A model generated the notes under the pieces. The model was not told where the DNA came from. It searched no databases and saw only the letters and a program-made list of their open reading frames with translations. Source: Aestuariirhabdus litorea (GTDB taxonomy: Bacteria > Pseudomonadota > Gammaproteobacteria > Pseudomonadales > Aestuariirhabdaceae). Taken from it: a stretch of DNA of 64,000 bases. Shown here piece after piece: positions 43,190 to 52,806 of the stretch (position 1 is the first letter of the stretch; the number at the start of each line of letters is the position of its first letter). The translations under genes and the position numbers were made by a program. The DNA lies in assembly GCF_003864255.1 (NCBI RefSeq), contig NZ_QWEZ01000002.1, positions 930,001-994,000 of the forward strand, in the 5' to 3' direction.

Positions 43190-44233
43190 CGCTCCCAGAT
43201 CGCTGGCCAGCTCATTGAACTGAGCCTGCAGCGCCGGGTCGATTTCAGGATTATCGGCAGCGGTGCCGAGGCGGGTCAGCAGCGGCTCAATGCGTTGCTG
43301 GAGTGCCGGAAGCTCCTCCTCCCCGGCCAGCAGCTGCAGCGCCTCCAGCGGTACCAGAAGGCGCTGCCGGTGACGTGTACCACTCTCCTCCTCCTGCAGC
43401 AGCAGGACCTCCTGGCCTAATTCGAGCACTCTTTCCCGCAGCCCCTCGACCAGCAGCAGGCGTTGCTGGTGGGGGTTAAAGCGCGCCAAGCTTTGGGGGA
43501 AGCTTGCCAGCTCCGGATCCCAGCGGGCCACCAAGGCCTTGAGATCGCTACTGTAGAGGGCCCCCAGCAGAGCCAGGTACTCGCGACGCCGCTGCTGGCT
43601 GCTGAAATCGCCAGCCGGTTCGGCCGCTGCGCTTAGCTCTTCCGGAGTCCGGCTGTCATCGGTGCCAAACAGCAGGGTCTCCAGTGGGTAGAGACCGACA
43701 CTGCTCTCGTTGGCGGCGGTGAGCTGGTGTTGCTCCAGCAAGCTGGCACGGCTCAAGGCCAGATCCGGGCTGTTGACCAGTCCGCTGAAGGGGTGCTCCG
43801 GCAGGCTGTCGACGTAGCCGGGGCTGATGGGCCAACTGGCAATACGAGCCGACAGCGGGAAGGGATCCTCGCCAGCGGGGGTGTCCAGCGGGCCGGCATT
43901 ATGGCTGAACAGCGAACAGCGCAGCCAGCTTAGATGGGCTTTCTCCCACTGCGACTGGGCCGCGGCGAGGGCCTCCGGCCCGGTCTGGTCCAGCACTGTC
44001 TCGAGGGAGGCCTGCAGTTGCTGGGCCTCAAACAGGGCAGATGCACATTGGCGGCGCGCCTGCTGCAGGTAGCGCTGGCTAAAGGAGGTCAGCCCTTCTG
44101 CAGGCGCCTCGGGAGCGGGCACCGCCGTCTGCGGCGTGGACAGTGCGGCACTGCCGGTGCCGGCGGGTGCGTCGGTGGAACTGTCACAAGCGACCAGCAG
44201 GAGCAGCCCTGCACCGGCCAGCAGCCGCTTCAT
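43145..44233 (-). CDS. Imelysin-like (M75 family) lipoprotein
   Basis: A 362-residue predicted lipoprotein; lipobox LLLVAC, Cys16. The mature part is helical, with features of imelysin (WEKAHLSWLRCSLFSHN and LYPLETLLFG). Imelysins carry GxHxxE; here the equivalent is GLYPLE (residues 180-185), so the His is replaced by Tyr while the Glu stays. Imelysins are linked to iron uptake. The start overlaps the end of the HAD gene in ATGA, so the two are co-transcribed; its 3' end runs into the convergent permease gene. Confidence 0.75.
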   Translation of the reverse strand: MKRLLAGAGLLLLVACDSSTDAPAGTGSAALSTPQTAVPAPEAPAEGLTSFSQRYLQQARRQCASALFEAQQLQASLETVLDQTGPEALAAAQSQWEKAHLSWLRCSLFSHNAGPLDTPAGEDPFPLSARIASWPISPGYVDSLPEHPFSGLVNSPDLALSRASLLEQHQLTAANESSVGLYPLETLLFGTDDSRTPEELSAAAEPAGDFSSQQRRREYLALLGALYSSDLKALVARWDPELASFPQSLARFNPHQQRLLLVEGLRERVLELGQEVLLLQEEESGTRHRQRLLVPLEALQLLAGEEELPALQQRIEPLLTRLGTAADNPEIDPALQAQFNELASDLGALLGDATDAIAAPPQ

Positions 44234-44892
44234 GGGGCCTCCCGCAGGCTGATCAACGGCCATCCCCGCTCGATGGCAATGGCGCTAAGGCGAGCATCTG
44301 CATCCACTGCGACGGGGTTGTCGACCCGCTCCAGTAGAGGCAGGTCGTTGCAGGAGTCGCTGTAGAAATAGCTGCCCTCCAGGCTGTACGCCTTGTCGGC
44401 CAGCCACTGTTCCAGCCGCTCCACCTTACCCTCCTGGAAGCAGGGAGTACCCGAGATGTCGCCGGTGTAGCGACCATCGAGCAACTCGGGATCGGTGGCC
44501 AGCAGGTCATCGACCCCCAGCCGGCGGGCAATGGGCTCGGTGACAAAACGGTTGGTGGCGGTAATGATCAGCAGGAAGTCACCAGCCTCCCGGTGCTGCT
44601 GCAACAGTGCCTGCGCCTTGGGCAGCATCATGGGTTCGATGCAGCGCTGCATGAACTCCTGGTGCAGCGCGGCCAGCTCCTCCAGGCTGTGTTGGGTGAG
44701 GGGGCGCAGCGCGAAGCTCAGGAACTCGTGGATGTCGAGGGTGCCATTGAGGTAGTGCTGGTAAAAGCGGTCATTGGCCTGCTTGTATTCGGTCGCATCA
44801 ACCACCCCTTTGTTCACCAGGAATTCACCCCAGGAGTGGTCGCTGTCGCCCCCCAGCAGCGTGTTATCGAGATCAAATATTGCCAGTGCCAC
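44230..44892 (-). CDS. HAD-IB family phosphatase (SerB-like)
   Basis: A 220-residue HAD hydrolase of subfamily IB. Motif I is IFDLDNTLLGG (Asp nucleophile and the Thr/Leu pair), motif II is LIITATN, and motif III/IV is YSDSCNDLPLLE. Relatives act on phosphoserine, histidinol phosphate or phospholipids; the exact substrate is unknown. The start is GTG. It is divergent from rppH, a common arrangement in Pseudomonas. Confidence 0.88.
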   Translation of the reverse strand: MALAIFDLDNTLLGGDSDHSWGEFLVNKGVVDATEYKQANDRFYQHYLNGTLDIHEFLSFALRPLTQHSLEELAALHQEFMQRCIEPMMLPKAQALLQQHREAGDFLLIITATNRFVTEPIARRLGVDDLLATDPELLDGRYTGDISGTPCFQEGKVERLEQWLADKAYSLEGSYFYSDSCNDLPLLERVDNPVAVDADARLSAIAIERGWPLISLREAP

Positions 44893-45055
44893 CGCCTACC
44901 TCTCAGTCTATGGGCCCTTGTTGGCGAGCTATGATAGTGACTTTTTCGGGAATATACAGGCGCCGTGCGGCGACGATTGCCGATAATGTGGCAGTTGTGG
45001 AACAATGGAGCGAGTTAACCGTTTGTTTCTCACCGATTTTTAAGGAGCTAGCGCT

Positions 45056-45547
45056 TTGATCGATGCAGATGGCTTCAGGCCTAACGTCGGCATTATCCTC
45101 GCCAACCCCCAGGGTCAGGTACTCTGGGCAAAGCGCATTGGCCAGGATGCGTGGCAGTTCCCCCAAGGGGGGATCAACGACAGCGAAAGCTCAGAACAGG
45201 CGCTTTTCCGGGAGCTGAACGAAGAGGTCGGGCTGGGGGAAAAGGATGTTAATATTATCGCCTGTACCCGCGGCTGGTTGCGTTACCGGTTACCCAAGCG
45301 CCTGGTGCGGCGCAATTCGCACCCGATCTGCGTCGGCCAGAAGCAGAAATGGTTTTTGCTGCAGCTGACCGGGGAGGAGAGCGCGGTGGATGTGGCTAGC
45401 GGCCACAGCCCCGAGTTCGACCACTGGCGTTGGGTCAGTTACTGGTATCCACTGGGGCAGGTGGTCTCCTTCAAGCGCGATGTGTACCGGCGGGCGTTGA
45501 AGGAGCTGGCTCCCAAACTGGCACGTATCCAGGCCCCGCCGGGTTAA
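45056..45547 (+). CDS. rppH: RNA pyrophosphohydrolase
   Basis: A 163-residue Nudix enzyme that removes pyrophosphate from the 5' end of mRNA and so starts decay. The Nudix box runs from Gly38 to Leu60 ([17 protein letters not shown], then NEEVGL). [15 protein letters not shown] matches the E. coli N-terminus. The start is TTG with AAGGAG eight bases ahead. It precedes ptsP, as in Pseudomonas. Confidence 0.95.
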   Translation: MIDADGFRPNVGIILANPQGQVLWAKRIGQDAWQFPQGGINDSESSEQALFRELNEEVGLGEKDVNIIACTRGWLRYRLPKRLVRRNSHPICVGQKQKWFLLQLTGEESAVDVASGHSPEFDHWRWVSYWYPLGQVVSFKRDVYRRALKELAPKLARIQAPPG

Positions 45548-45580
45548 CCCCTCAATCGATCAAGGAGACCCCCCCCTTAA

Positions 45581-47857
45581 ATGCTTAACGTACTGCGCGT
45601 GATTGTCCAGAAGGTAAACGCTGCCAAAGACCTCCAGGCGGCGCTGGAGATCATCGTGCACGAGGTCAGGGTGGCGATGAAGACCGAGGTGTGCTCGGTG
45701 TTCCTCTATGACAACGATGAAAACTGCTACACCCTGATGGCCTCCGAGGGGCTTAACCAGTCCGCTATCGGCATGAAGCTGCTGCGTTCGGAGGGGTTGG
45801 TGGGGCAGGTGGGGCTGCGAGAGGAGCCGATTAACCTCCAGGATGCCGCCTCGCATCCAAAATACCGCTACCTCAAGGAATCGGGAGAGGAGCGTTTTCA
45901 CGCTTTTCTCGGGGTTCCCATTATTCATCACCGCGCCATTTTGGGGGTGCTGGTGGTTCAGCAGCAGGAGGTTCGCTTCTTTGATGAGACGGAGGAGTCC
46001 TTCCTGGTCACCATGTCGGCGCAGCTGGCGGCCGTTATTGCCCATGCCGAGGCCTCCGGCTCCCTGACCCGGCAGGAGACCGGGCGCGCCACCAAGGATA
46101 CCCGCTTTGCCGGTGTGGCCGGCGCTCCCGGAGTGGCGATTGGCGAGGCGGTGGTGCTCTCGCCACCTGCCTACCTGAGTGCGGTTCCGGACCGCCCCGC
46201 CGAAGATATCAAGCTGGAGGTCAAACGGCTGCGGCGAGCCCTCAAGGCGGTTCGCAAAGACCTCAAGCACACGGCCAAAAAACTGGCCGCCAGCCTGCCA
46301 CCGGAGGAGATTGCCCTGTTTGATGTCTATCGGGGGATGCTCGATGACAACGCCATCGGCGCCGAGGTGCGAACGATAATCGAGCAGGGGCAGTGGGCCC
46401 AGGGCGCGTTGCGGCAGGTGATCGAGGAGCACGTCAAAACCTTCGAAATGATGGAGGACCCCTACCTGAGCGAGCGCGCCACCGATGTGCGTGACCTCGG
46501 GCGCCGGGTGCTCTCCCACCTGCAGCAGGATGATAACGTTGAGGAGGTGGTCTACCCCGACCAGTGTGTGCTGATCGCCGAGGAGCTGACACCGGCAATG
46601 CTGGGCGAGGTGCCGAGGGACAAGCTGGTGGGCATGGTGTCGGTCAAAGGCTCCGGCAACTCCCATGTGGCCATTCTGGCCCGTGCCATGGGGGTGCCCA
46701 CCGTGATGGGGGCGGTTGACCTGCCCTTTACCCGCATCAGCGGCATTGAACTGATCATCGATGGCAACCTGGGGCGGGTCTACCCCTCCCCCTCGGTGGA
46801 GCTGCGGGGCTACTACCAGGAGGTGGTCGACCAGGAGCGCGAGTTCGTGGCCGGGCTGGAGGTGTTGCGGGACAAACCCTGCATCACCACCGACGAGACC
46901 CGTGTGTCTCTGTGGGTCAACACCGGCCTGATGACCGATGTGGCCCGTTCCCTCGACCGGGGCGCCGAGGGGGTGGGGCTCTATCGCACCGAAGTACCCT
47001 TCATGATTCGTGAGCGCTTCCCCAGCGAAAAGGAGCAGCAGGAGATCTACCGCGAGCAGCTGCAGGCCTTCGCCCCCTTTCCGGTGACAATGCGTACCCT
47101 CGATATCGGTGGTGACAAGGCCCTCAGCTATTTTCCCATCAAGGAGGACAACCCCTTTCTCGGCTGGCGGGGGATCCGCGTTACCCTGGATCACCCGGAG
47201 ATCTTCCTGGTGCAGGTGCGCGCCATGATCAAGGCAAGCCTGGGGCTCAACAACCTGCGCATCATGCTGCCCATGGTCTGCAACGTGGCCGAGGTGGAGG
47301 AGGCGCTACACCTTATCCACCGTGCCCATGGTGAGGTGGTGAGCGAGGGGATGGATGTCAAATTGCCGCCGGTGGGGGTGATGATCGAGGTACCGGCGGC
47401 GGTCTACCTGGTGCGGGATTTTGCGCGCCGGGTCGATTTCCTGTCGATCGGTACCAATGACCTGACCCAGTACCTGCTGGCGGTGGACCGTAACAACCCG
47501 CGGGTGGCAGAGCTCTACCACTCCTTCCATCCAGCGGTATTGGCGGCGCTGGGCTCCATTGTTCGCGATGCCCATGCCGAGGGAGCCGCAGTCAGTATTT
47601 GTGGCGAGATGGCGGGTGATCCGGCCGCCGCGGTGCTGCTGGTGGCCATGGGTTACGATGTGCTGTCGATGAACGCCACCAATCTGCCGCGCATCAAGTG
47701 GGTACTGCGTAATATCAGCGCCCAGTGGGCCCGGGAGCTGTTGGAAAAGGTCGTTACCATGGATAACGCCTTTGTGATCCAGAGTACGATGGAGCTGGAG
47801 ATGCGCAAGGCAGGACTGGGCAAGGTGATGGTGAGCGCCCGCGCCAGCCAGGACTAG
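45581..47857 (+). CDS. ptsP: Phosphoenolpyruvate-protein phosphotransferase, nitrogen PTS enzyme I
   Basis: A 758-residue enzyme I of the nitrogen-related PTS. The N-terminal GAF domain (residues ~1-160) senses small ligands, the next domain binds NPr, the phospho-histidine is His362 in GSGNSHVAILARA, and the PEP-binding barrel carries Cys674 in SICGEMAGDP. It passes phosphate from PEP to NPr and EIIA-Ntr, which are not in this window. Length is that of Pseudomonas PtsP. Confidence 0.95.
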   Translation: MLNVLRVIVQKVNAAKDLQAALEIIVHEVRVAMKTEVCSVFLYDNDENCYTLMASEGLNQSAIGMKLLRSEGLVGQVGLREEPINLQDAASHPKYRYLKESGEERFHAFLGVPIIHHRAILGVLVVQQQEVRFFDETEESFLVTMSAQLAAVIAHAEASGSLTRQETGRATKDTRFAGVAGAPGVAIGEAVVLSPPAYLSAVPDRPAEDIKLEVKRLRRALKAVRKDLKHTAKKLAASLPPEEIALFDVYRGMLDDNAIGAEVRTIIEQGQWAQGALRQVIEEHVKTFEMMEDPYLSERATDVRDLGRRVLSHLQQDDNVEEVVYPDQCVLIAEELTPAMLGEVPRDKLVGMVSVKGSGNSHVAILARAMGVPTVMGAVDLPFTRISGIELIIDGNLGRVYPSPSVELRGYYQEVVDQEREFVAGLEVLRDKPCITTDETRVSLWVNTGLMTDVARSLDRGAEGVGLYRTEVPFMIRERFPSEKEQQEIYREQLQAFAPFPVTMRTLDIGGDKALSYFPIKEDNPFLGWRGIRVTLDHPEIFLVQVRAMIKASLGLNNLRIMLPMVCNVAEVEEALHLIHRAHGEVVSEGMDVKLPPVGVMIEVPAAVYLVRDFARRVDFLSIGTNDLTQYLLAVDRNNPRVAELYHSFHPAVLAALGSIVRDAHAEGAAVSICGEMAGDPAAAVLLVAMGYDVLSMNATNLPRIKWVLRNISAQWARELLEKVVTMDNAFVIQSTMELEMRKAGLGKVMVSARASQD

Positions 47858-47888
47858 AGGGTCGCCCGGCACCCGGTCCGGCAACGGC

Positions 47889-48431
47889 TTACCAGCGCCG
47901 TACCCGCCCGGTATCCAGGTGAATGAAGCCCTGTTCGGGGTAGTAGCCGACACCGCCGCGCCCCAGTTCAATGGCCGCCCTGCGAACCGCCTTCAATGAG
48001 CTGCCCGGCAGCACGATGTCCACCGCTTGCGCTTTGCTGTGCAGGCTGTGGTCCGACACATTGAACCCCTGCTCCCGTAACCGGCGGTTGGTGGCCGGTG
48101 TGCGGTAGGCCGAGATCACCTGGATTTCACTGAAGTTGTCGAGGCGTTGCTGCAAGCGGAAGAGCAGGTCCAGCAGTCGTGGGTCGACGGCCATGCTGAC
48201 GCCGTTGTGGAAGTCCCGCAGCAGATAGCTGAAGTCATTAAGGCTATCGCTCAGGTACTGCCCCTGCTCCCAGAAAGGCTGGCTGAGCCGTTCGCCGGTG
48301 TAGGGGTTATGCAGTTTCAGGTGGCGCGGCAGCTCGCTGCTGGTAACGGCCAGGGAGGGGGTGGCCCAGGCAGGCGCGGCCAGGCAGGCAGCTCCGGCGG
48401 TGAGGGCGTGGAGAAGGGTGCGACGATTCAC
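47889..48431 (-). CDS. DUF882 (YcbK-like) M15-family peptidase, Tat-exported
   Basis: A protein of about 180 residues like YcbK. NRRTLLHALTAGAACLAAPAWA is a Tat-like signal, and the peptidase-like core holds VISAYRTPATN, HSLHSKAQAVDIVLPG and YYPEQGFIHLDTG, with the metal-ligand His/Asp/His pattern of the M15 fold. GTG at 48431 is chosen as it puts the twin arginines near the N-terminus; ATG at 48482 would add 17 residues. It probably acts on peptidoglycan in the periplasm. Confidence 0.83.
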   Translation of the reverse strand: MNRRTLLHALTAGAACLAAPAWATPSLAVTSSELPRHLKLHNPYTGERLSQPFWEQGQYLSDSLNDFSYLLRDFHNGVSMAVDPRLLDLLFRLQQRLDNFSEIQVISAYRTPATNRRLREQGFNVSDHSLHSKAQAVDIVLPGSSLKAVRRAAIELGRGGVGYYPEQGFIHLDTGRVRRW

Positions 48432-48513
48432 TTCGAGTCTCTTGTACTGCAGATTACTGAAGGTGGCGGAAAAGCCGCGCATTATGCCCGCCCTGGCCTA
48501 AGGGGTACAGGAA

Positions 48514-49281
48514 TTATGCGTCGTGCTGCCAGGGTCGCTCGAAGCGCAGGCTGTGGTGGTTGCTATCGAGGGCGATGCCGCGGGAGCCGAAGTGCTGCTC
48601 CTGCAGACTGGTCTGACCATTGGCCTCGATAATCAGGCTGGTGGCGGTACGGGTGCCGTAGTGCTCGCTTTCAATAAAGCAGCTGCTGAGCAGTCGCTCC
48701 CAGCCCAGCCCGATACCGGTATCGGGTAGCGCGGCATCTTCCGGTTTTGCTGGGTCGCGCAGGAGCTGCTGCAGCCGGCTGTGGTTGTGGGCACCATCGA
48801 GCCGCTGTTTGGCGGCGACCAGCTTCGGCCAGGGGGTGTCCAGCAGGTGGTTGCTGAGGCCGTAACGACCGGCCGCAAGGCGGCGAATCCGGTTTTCCCG
48901 GTTGGAAAAGTAGAACAGCCCCTGCGGGTCACCGAGCAGCAGGTTGAAGCCGGGGTACTGGTCGGCCTCCGGCTCGAGCTGTCGAAGGTAGTCGAGGGCC
49001 CCCAGCTCCCCCTTGAGGAACTCAGCTGTCAGCCGTCCCCGCGAGCGGGGCGCCTCGCGGGCGGGCACCTCGCGGAAATTGGTAACGGCGGCGAAGTGAC
49101 CCTGTTCACTGACCCCCAGCCAGGTACCCCCTTTCTCAATGTCTCGCCCGGCCAGCAGGTGTGGTGCCTCCTCCCAGCGGTGGGCCATCTGGCTGGGGCG
49201 TCGGTAGAACTCATCCCGGTTGGCAGCCAGGCGCAAGAGCTGGCGGCTATCGGGATGGTAGTCAAATACGATCAGGCACAC
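48514..49281 (-). CDS. NRDE/TANGO2 family protein
   Basis: A 255-residue protein of the NRDE family, whose human member TANGO2 is linked to Golgi and haem handling. LAANRDEFYRRPS holds the name-giving NRDE, and GGTWLGVSEQGHFAAVTNFRE follows. GTG at 49281 is the start that gives MCLIVFD, so that Cys2 becomes the N-terminal nucleophile as in the Ntn-like fold. Upstream in-frame codons are not family-like. Confidence 0.85.
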   Translation of the reverse strand: MCLIVFDYHPDSRQLLRLAANRDEFYRRPSQMAHRWEEAPHLLAGRDIEKGGTWLGVSEQGHFAAVTNFREVPAREAPRSRGRLTAEFLKGELGALDYLRQLEPEADQYPGFNLLLGDPQGLFYFSNRENRIRRLAAGRYGLSNHLLDTPWPKLVAAKQRLDGAHNHSRLQQLLRDPAKPEDAALPDTGIGLGWERLLSSCFIESEHYGTRTATSLIIEANGQTSLQEQHFGSRGIALDSNHHSLRFERPWQHDA

Positions 49282-49425
49282 AGCGTTCGGGTCTCTTGGC
49301 TGAAATGAAGCGCGTTGCGCCACTGGGCAGCAGGCGATGATTACGGGATAATGGCGGCTTTATGCGTAGCGGACAAGTCCGTTGTGGCCGGTCGGCCGAT
49401 GCCGACGACGAGTAAGGAGCCTCCT

Positions 49426-50316
49426 GTGATCCCATACCCCCATATTGATCCGGTCGCGGTGGCGATAGGGCCCTTCAAGGTCCACTGGTACGGATTGATG
49501 TACCTGGTTGGCTTTGTCGGTGGCTGGTGGCTGGGGCAGTGGCGGGCCCGGCGCTCCGGTGGCCTCTGGCAGGCGGAGCAGGTGGGGGACCTGGTGTTCT
49601 ATATCGCCATGGGGGTGATCCTGGGAGGGCGCTGCGGTTACGTACTCTTCTACAATTTCGACTACTTCCTGCAAGACCCCCTCTGGCTGTTCGCGATCTG
49701 GGAGGGGGGGATGTCGTTCCACGGCGGTCTGCTGGGGGTACTGATCGCGATGCTCCTTTACGGTCGGCGGGTCGGGAAAAGCTTTTTCCAGCTCACCGAT
49801 TTTATCGCCCCGCTGGTGCCGATTGGGCTCGGAGCGGGGCGGATCGGCAACTTTATCGGTGGCGAACTCTGGGGGCGTGCCGCAGAGGTACCCTGGGCGA
49901 TGGTGTTTCCCCGCGACCCCCTGCAGCTGGCGCGGCATCCCTCGCAGCTGTACCAGTTTGCCCTCGAGGGGGTGGTATTGTTTCTGGTGCTCTGGTGGTT
50001 CTCCTCCCGTCCGAGACCGCGGATGGCGGTGTCGGGGCTGTTCCTGGTCTGTTATGGCAGCTTCCGCATCCTGGTGGAGTTCTTCCGTGAGCCCGATACC
50101 CAGCTCGGGTTTATCGCCTTCGACTGGATGACCATGGGGCAGCTGCTGTCGTTGCCGATGGTGCTGGTGGGGGCCGCTTTGATGCTCTGGGGGTACCGTC
50201 GCTACCCGCTGGAGGCGGGGATCAATCGCGACGATGCTTTATGGCTGGAGCAGCAGGTCGCCAGGGAACCGGGCCGCTCCACTTCCACCCAACGAAAGAG
50301 AAAGGGCAAACGATGA
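49426..50316 (+). CDS. lgt: Prolipoprotein diacylglyceryl transferase
   Basis: A 296-residue seven-helix enzyme that adds diacylglycerol to the lipobox Cys. The HGG motif region [13 protein letters not shown], the key [16 protein letters not shown] and RHPSQLYQ are canonical. The start is GTG with TAAGGAG six bases ahead; upstream in-frame codons are not homologous. The stop overlaps thyA in ATGA. Confidence 0.96.
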   Translation: MIPYPHIDPVAVAIGPFKVHWYGLMYLVGFVGGWWLGQWRARRSGGLWQAEQVGDLVFYIAMGVILGGRCGYVLFYNFDYFLQDPLWLFAIWEGGMSFHGGLLGVLIAMLLYGRRVGKSFFQLTDFIAPLVPIGLGAGRIGNFIGGELWGRAAEVPWAMVFPRDPLQLARHPSQLYQFALEGVVLFLVLWWFSSRPRPRMAVSGLFLVCYGSFRILVEFFREPDTQLGFIAFDWMTMGQLLSLPMVLVGAALMLWGYRRYPLEAGINRDDALWLEQQVAREPGRSTSTQRKRKGKR

Positions 50317-51146
50317 AACAGTATCTTGACCTGATGCGCACCGTGAAAGAGCAGGGCGTGTTCAAGGGTGATCGCACCGGTACCGGTACCTACAGCATTT
50401 TCGGCCACCAGATGCGTTTTGACCTTGCCCAGGGTTTCCCTCTGGTGACCACCAAGAAGTGCCACCTCAAGTCGATCGTCCATGAACTGCTGTGGTTCCT
50501 CGCCGGTGATACCAACATTGATTACCTCAAGCGCAACGGCGTCAGCATCTGGGATGAGTGGGCCACCGAGAGCGGCGAGCTGGGCCCCGTGTATGGCAAA
50601 CAGTGGCGCTCCTGGGAGGGGCCAAACGGCGAGGTGATTGACCAGATCAGCGAGCTGGTCAACGAGATTCGCAACAACCCCACCTCCCGTCGCCTGGTGG
50701 TCAGCGCCTGGAATCCGGTGGTGCTTCCGGACGTCAGCCTCTCCCCCCGGGAGAACGCCGCCCAGGGCAAGCAGGCGCTTCCCCCCTGCCACTGCCTGTT
50801 CCAGTTCTACGTCAGCGAGGGCAAGCTCTCCTGCCAGCTCTACCAGCGCAGCGCTGATATCTTTCTTGGGGTGCCCTTCAATATCGCCTCCTACTCACTG
50901 CTGACCCTGATGCTGGCGCAGGTGTGCGATCTGCAGCCCGGTGAGTTTATCCATACCTTCGGCGATGCCCACCTCTACTCCAACCACATGGAGCAGGTAG
51001 AGCTGCAGCTCTCCAGGGAGCCGCTGCAGCTGCCGACCCTGCGCATCAACCCCGAGGTGAAGGACCTGTTTGCTTTTTGCTTTGAGGATTTCGAACTGGT
51101 GGGTTACCAGAGCCATCCCCATATCAAGGCGCCAGTGGCGGTCTAG
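50313..51146 (+). CDS. thyA: Thymidylate synthase
   Basis: A 277-residue enzyme that makes dTMP from dUMP with methylene-tetrahydrofolate. [20 protein letters not shown] opens it, the nucleophile Cys is in [11 protein letters not shown], and [20 protein letters not shown] and [12 protein letters not shown] follow. ATG overlaps the lgt stop. Normal length for bacterial ThyA. A hairpin lies just downstream. Confidence 0.97.
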   Translation: MKQYLDLMRTVKEQGVFKGDRTGTGTYSIFGHQMRFDLAQGFPLVTTKKCHLKSIVHELLWFLAGDTNIDYLKRNGVSIWDEWATESGELGPVYGKQWRSWEGPNGEVIDQISELVNEIRNNPTSRRLVVSAWNPVVLPDVSLSPRENAAQGKQALPPCHCLFQFYVSEGKLSCQLYQRSADIFLGVPFNIASYSLLTLMLAQVCDLQPGEFIHTFGDAHLYSNHMEQVELQLSREPLQLPTLRINPEVKDLFAFCFEDFELVGYQSHPHIKAPVAV

Positions 51147-51153
51147 TGAAGAT

Positions 51154-51178
51154 CACCGATCACTTTTAGTGGTCGGTG
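51154..51178 (+). terminator. Hairpin after thyA
   Basis: CACCGATCA pairs with TGGTCGGTG (one G-T pair), seven bases after the thyA stop. No T-run follows, so it may be a weak terminator or a stabilising 3' hairpin. Confidence 0.45.
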
Positions 51179-51246
51179 GATTAGGATAGCATTTGGGGTT
51201 TGGTCGCGAACGCGACGGGTTCGGTCGTGGAAAGGCAGAGAAATAG

Positions 51247-52806
51247 ATGACAATTCCCACCAACACTACCCCTCGGGTATCGCTGAGGGCGATCAGCAAG
51301 CGCTTTCCCGGCGTGCTGGCCAATGATCAGGTGAACCTTGACATCTACCCCGGTGAGATCCATGCCCTGCTGGGTGAGAACGGGGCCGGCAAAAGCACCC
51401 TGATGAAGATGATCTACGGGGTGATGCAGCCGGACGAAGGTCGCATCTTCTGGGATGGCCTGCCGGTAGAGATCAGCGCCCCCTCTGAGGCCCGCCAGCT
51501 GGGCATCGGCATGGTGTTCCAGCACTTTTCCCTGTTTGAAACCCTGACCGTGGCGGAAAACATCGCCCTCTGCCTGGAGCCTGCCCAGGCCAAGGATATG
51601 ACGGCACTCGGCGAGCGCATCCGCGAGGTTTCCCGGCGCTACGGTATGGCCCTGGAGCCGGACCGCCTGGTGCATACGCTGTCGATCGGCGAGCGCCAGC
51701 GGGTCGAGATCGTGCGCTGCCTGATTCAGAAGATCCGCCTGCTGATCCTCGACGAGCCCACCTCGGTACTGACCCCCCAGGAGGTGGAGGGGCTCTTTAC
51801 CACCCTGCGCCAGTTGGCGGAGGAGGGTTGCAGCATCCTCTTTATCAGCCACAAGCTCAACGAGGTGCAGGCGCTGTGCCATAACGCCACCATCCTGCGG
51901 GGTGGCCAGGTGACCGGCGAGTGCGTGCCGGCCGAAGAGACCGCCGAGAGTATCGCTCGCCTGATGGTGGGGGATGATACCCCGGTCAGTGCCATCCATG
52001 ACCGCGCCACCGGCGGCGAGGAGTACCTCTCCATTCGTAGCCTCGACCTGGTCTCCAAAGACCCCTTCGGGGTCTCCCTCAAGGGGATCAACCTGAGTGT
52101 CAGGGCCGGGGAGATTGTGGGGATTGCCGGGGTGGCCGGTAATGGCCAGGAGGAGCTGCTGGCGGCCTTAAGCGGCGAGTCGCTGGAGACCCACCGTGAA
52201 TCGATCCGCCTGCCCCAGGGCTATATCGCCCATATGTATCCTGGCCAGCGGCGCGAGGAGGGGCTGGCGTTTGTGCCCGAAGAGCGCCTTGGGCGCGGTG
52301 CGGTACCGGACATGAGCCTGGTCGAAAACGGGTTGCTGACGGCAGCCCGCTCGGGGCTGGTTAAACACGGCTTGATCAATTGGCGCAAGACCCGTGCCTT
52401 TGCCCAGCAGATCGTGAGCCAGTTCAACGTCAAGAGCAGTGGCATTGATGCCCCGGCCAAGAGTCTGTCGGGCGGTAACCTGCAAAAATTTATCATGGGG
52501 CGGGAGATTCTCCAGCACCCCACCCTGCTGATCGCCTCCCACCCCACCTGGGGGGTAGATATTGGCGCAGCGGTGGCCATCCATAAAGAGTTGATCAGCC
52601 TGCGCAACAAGGGCGCTGCGATCCTTATCGTATCGGAAGATCTGGATGAGCTGTTCGAGATCAGCGATCGTATCTGCGCCATCTGCCACGGCCGCTTGTC
52701 GCCCATGGCTGACACGGCCAGAGCCTCCATCGCGCAGGTGGGGAGCTGGATGGCGGGCCACTTTGAGCTGGCGTCCGAGGGCGGGGAGGTGACCGATGTC
52801 GCTTAG
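51247..52806 (+). CDS. ABC transporter ATPase, BMP/nucleoside importer type
   Basis: A 519-residue ATPase with two fused ABC domains. The first has GENGAGKSTLMK, LSIGERQRVEIVRCL and LLILDEPTSVLT; the second has degenerate motifs (GVAGNGQEELLAAL, LSGGNLQKFIMG, LLIASHPTWGVD). This is the layout of the YufO/RbsA-like nucleoside and sugar importers. Together with two permeases and a BMP-type binding protein downstream it probably imports purine nucleosides. It overlaps the next gene by 11 bases. Confidence 0.92.
   Translation: MTIPTNTTPRVSLRAISKRFPGVLANDQVNLDIYPGEIHALLGENGAGKSTLMKMIYGVMQPDEGRIFWDGLPVEISAPSEARQLGIGMVFQHFSLFETLTVAENIALCLEPAQAKDMTALGERIREVSRRYGMALEPDRLVHTLSIGERQRVEIVRCLIQKIRLLILDEPTSVLTPQEVEGLFTTLRQLAEEGCSILFISHKLNEVQALCHNATILRGGQVTGECVPAEETAESIARLMVGDDTPVSAIHDRATGGEEYLSIRSLDLVSKDPFGVSLKGINLSVRAGEIVGIAGVAGNGQEELLAALSGESLETHRESIRLPQGYIAHMYPGQRREEGLAFVPEERLGRGAVPDMSLVENGLLTAARSGLVKHGLINWRKTRAFAQQIVSQFNVKSSGIDAPAKSLSGGNLQKFIMGREILQHPTLLIASHPTWGVDIGAAVAIHKELISLRNKGAAILIVSEDLDELFEISDRICAICHGRLSPMADTARASIAQVGSWMAGHFELASEGGEVTDVA

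Noticed and set aside
45560-47194. Long open frame (544 codons) on the minus strand opposite ptsP
   Set aside because: Antisense shadow of ptsP; residue content (His/Gly/Leu-rich) is typical of a reverse-frame artefact.
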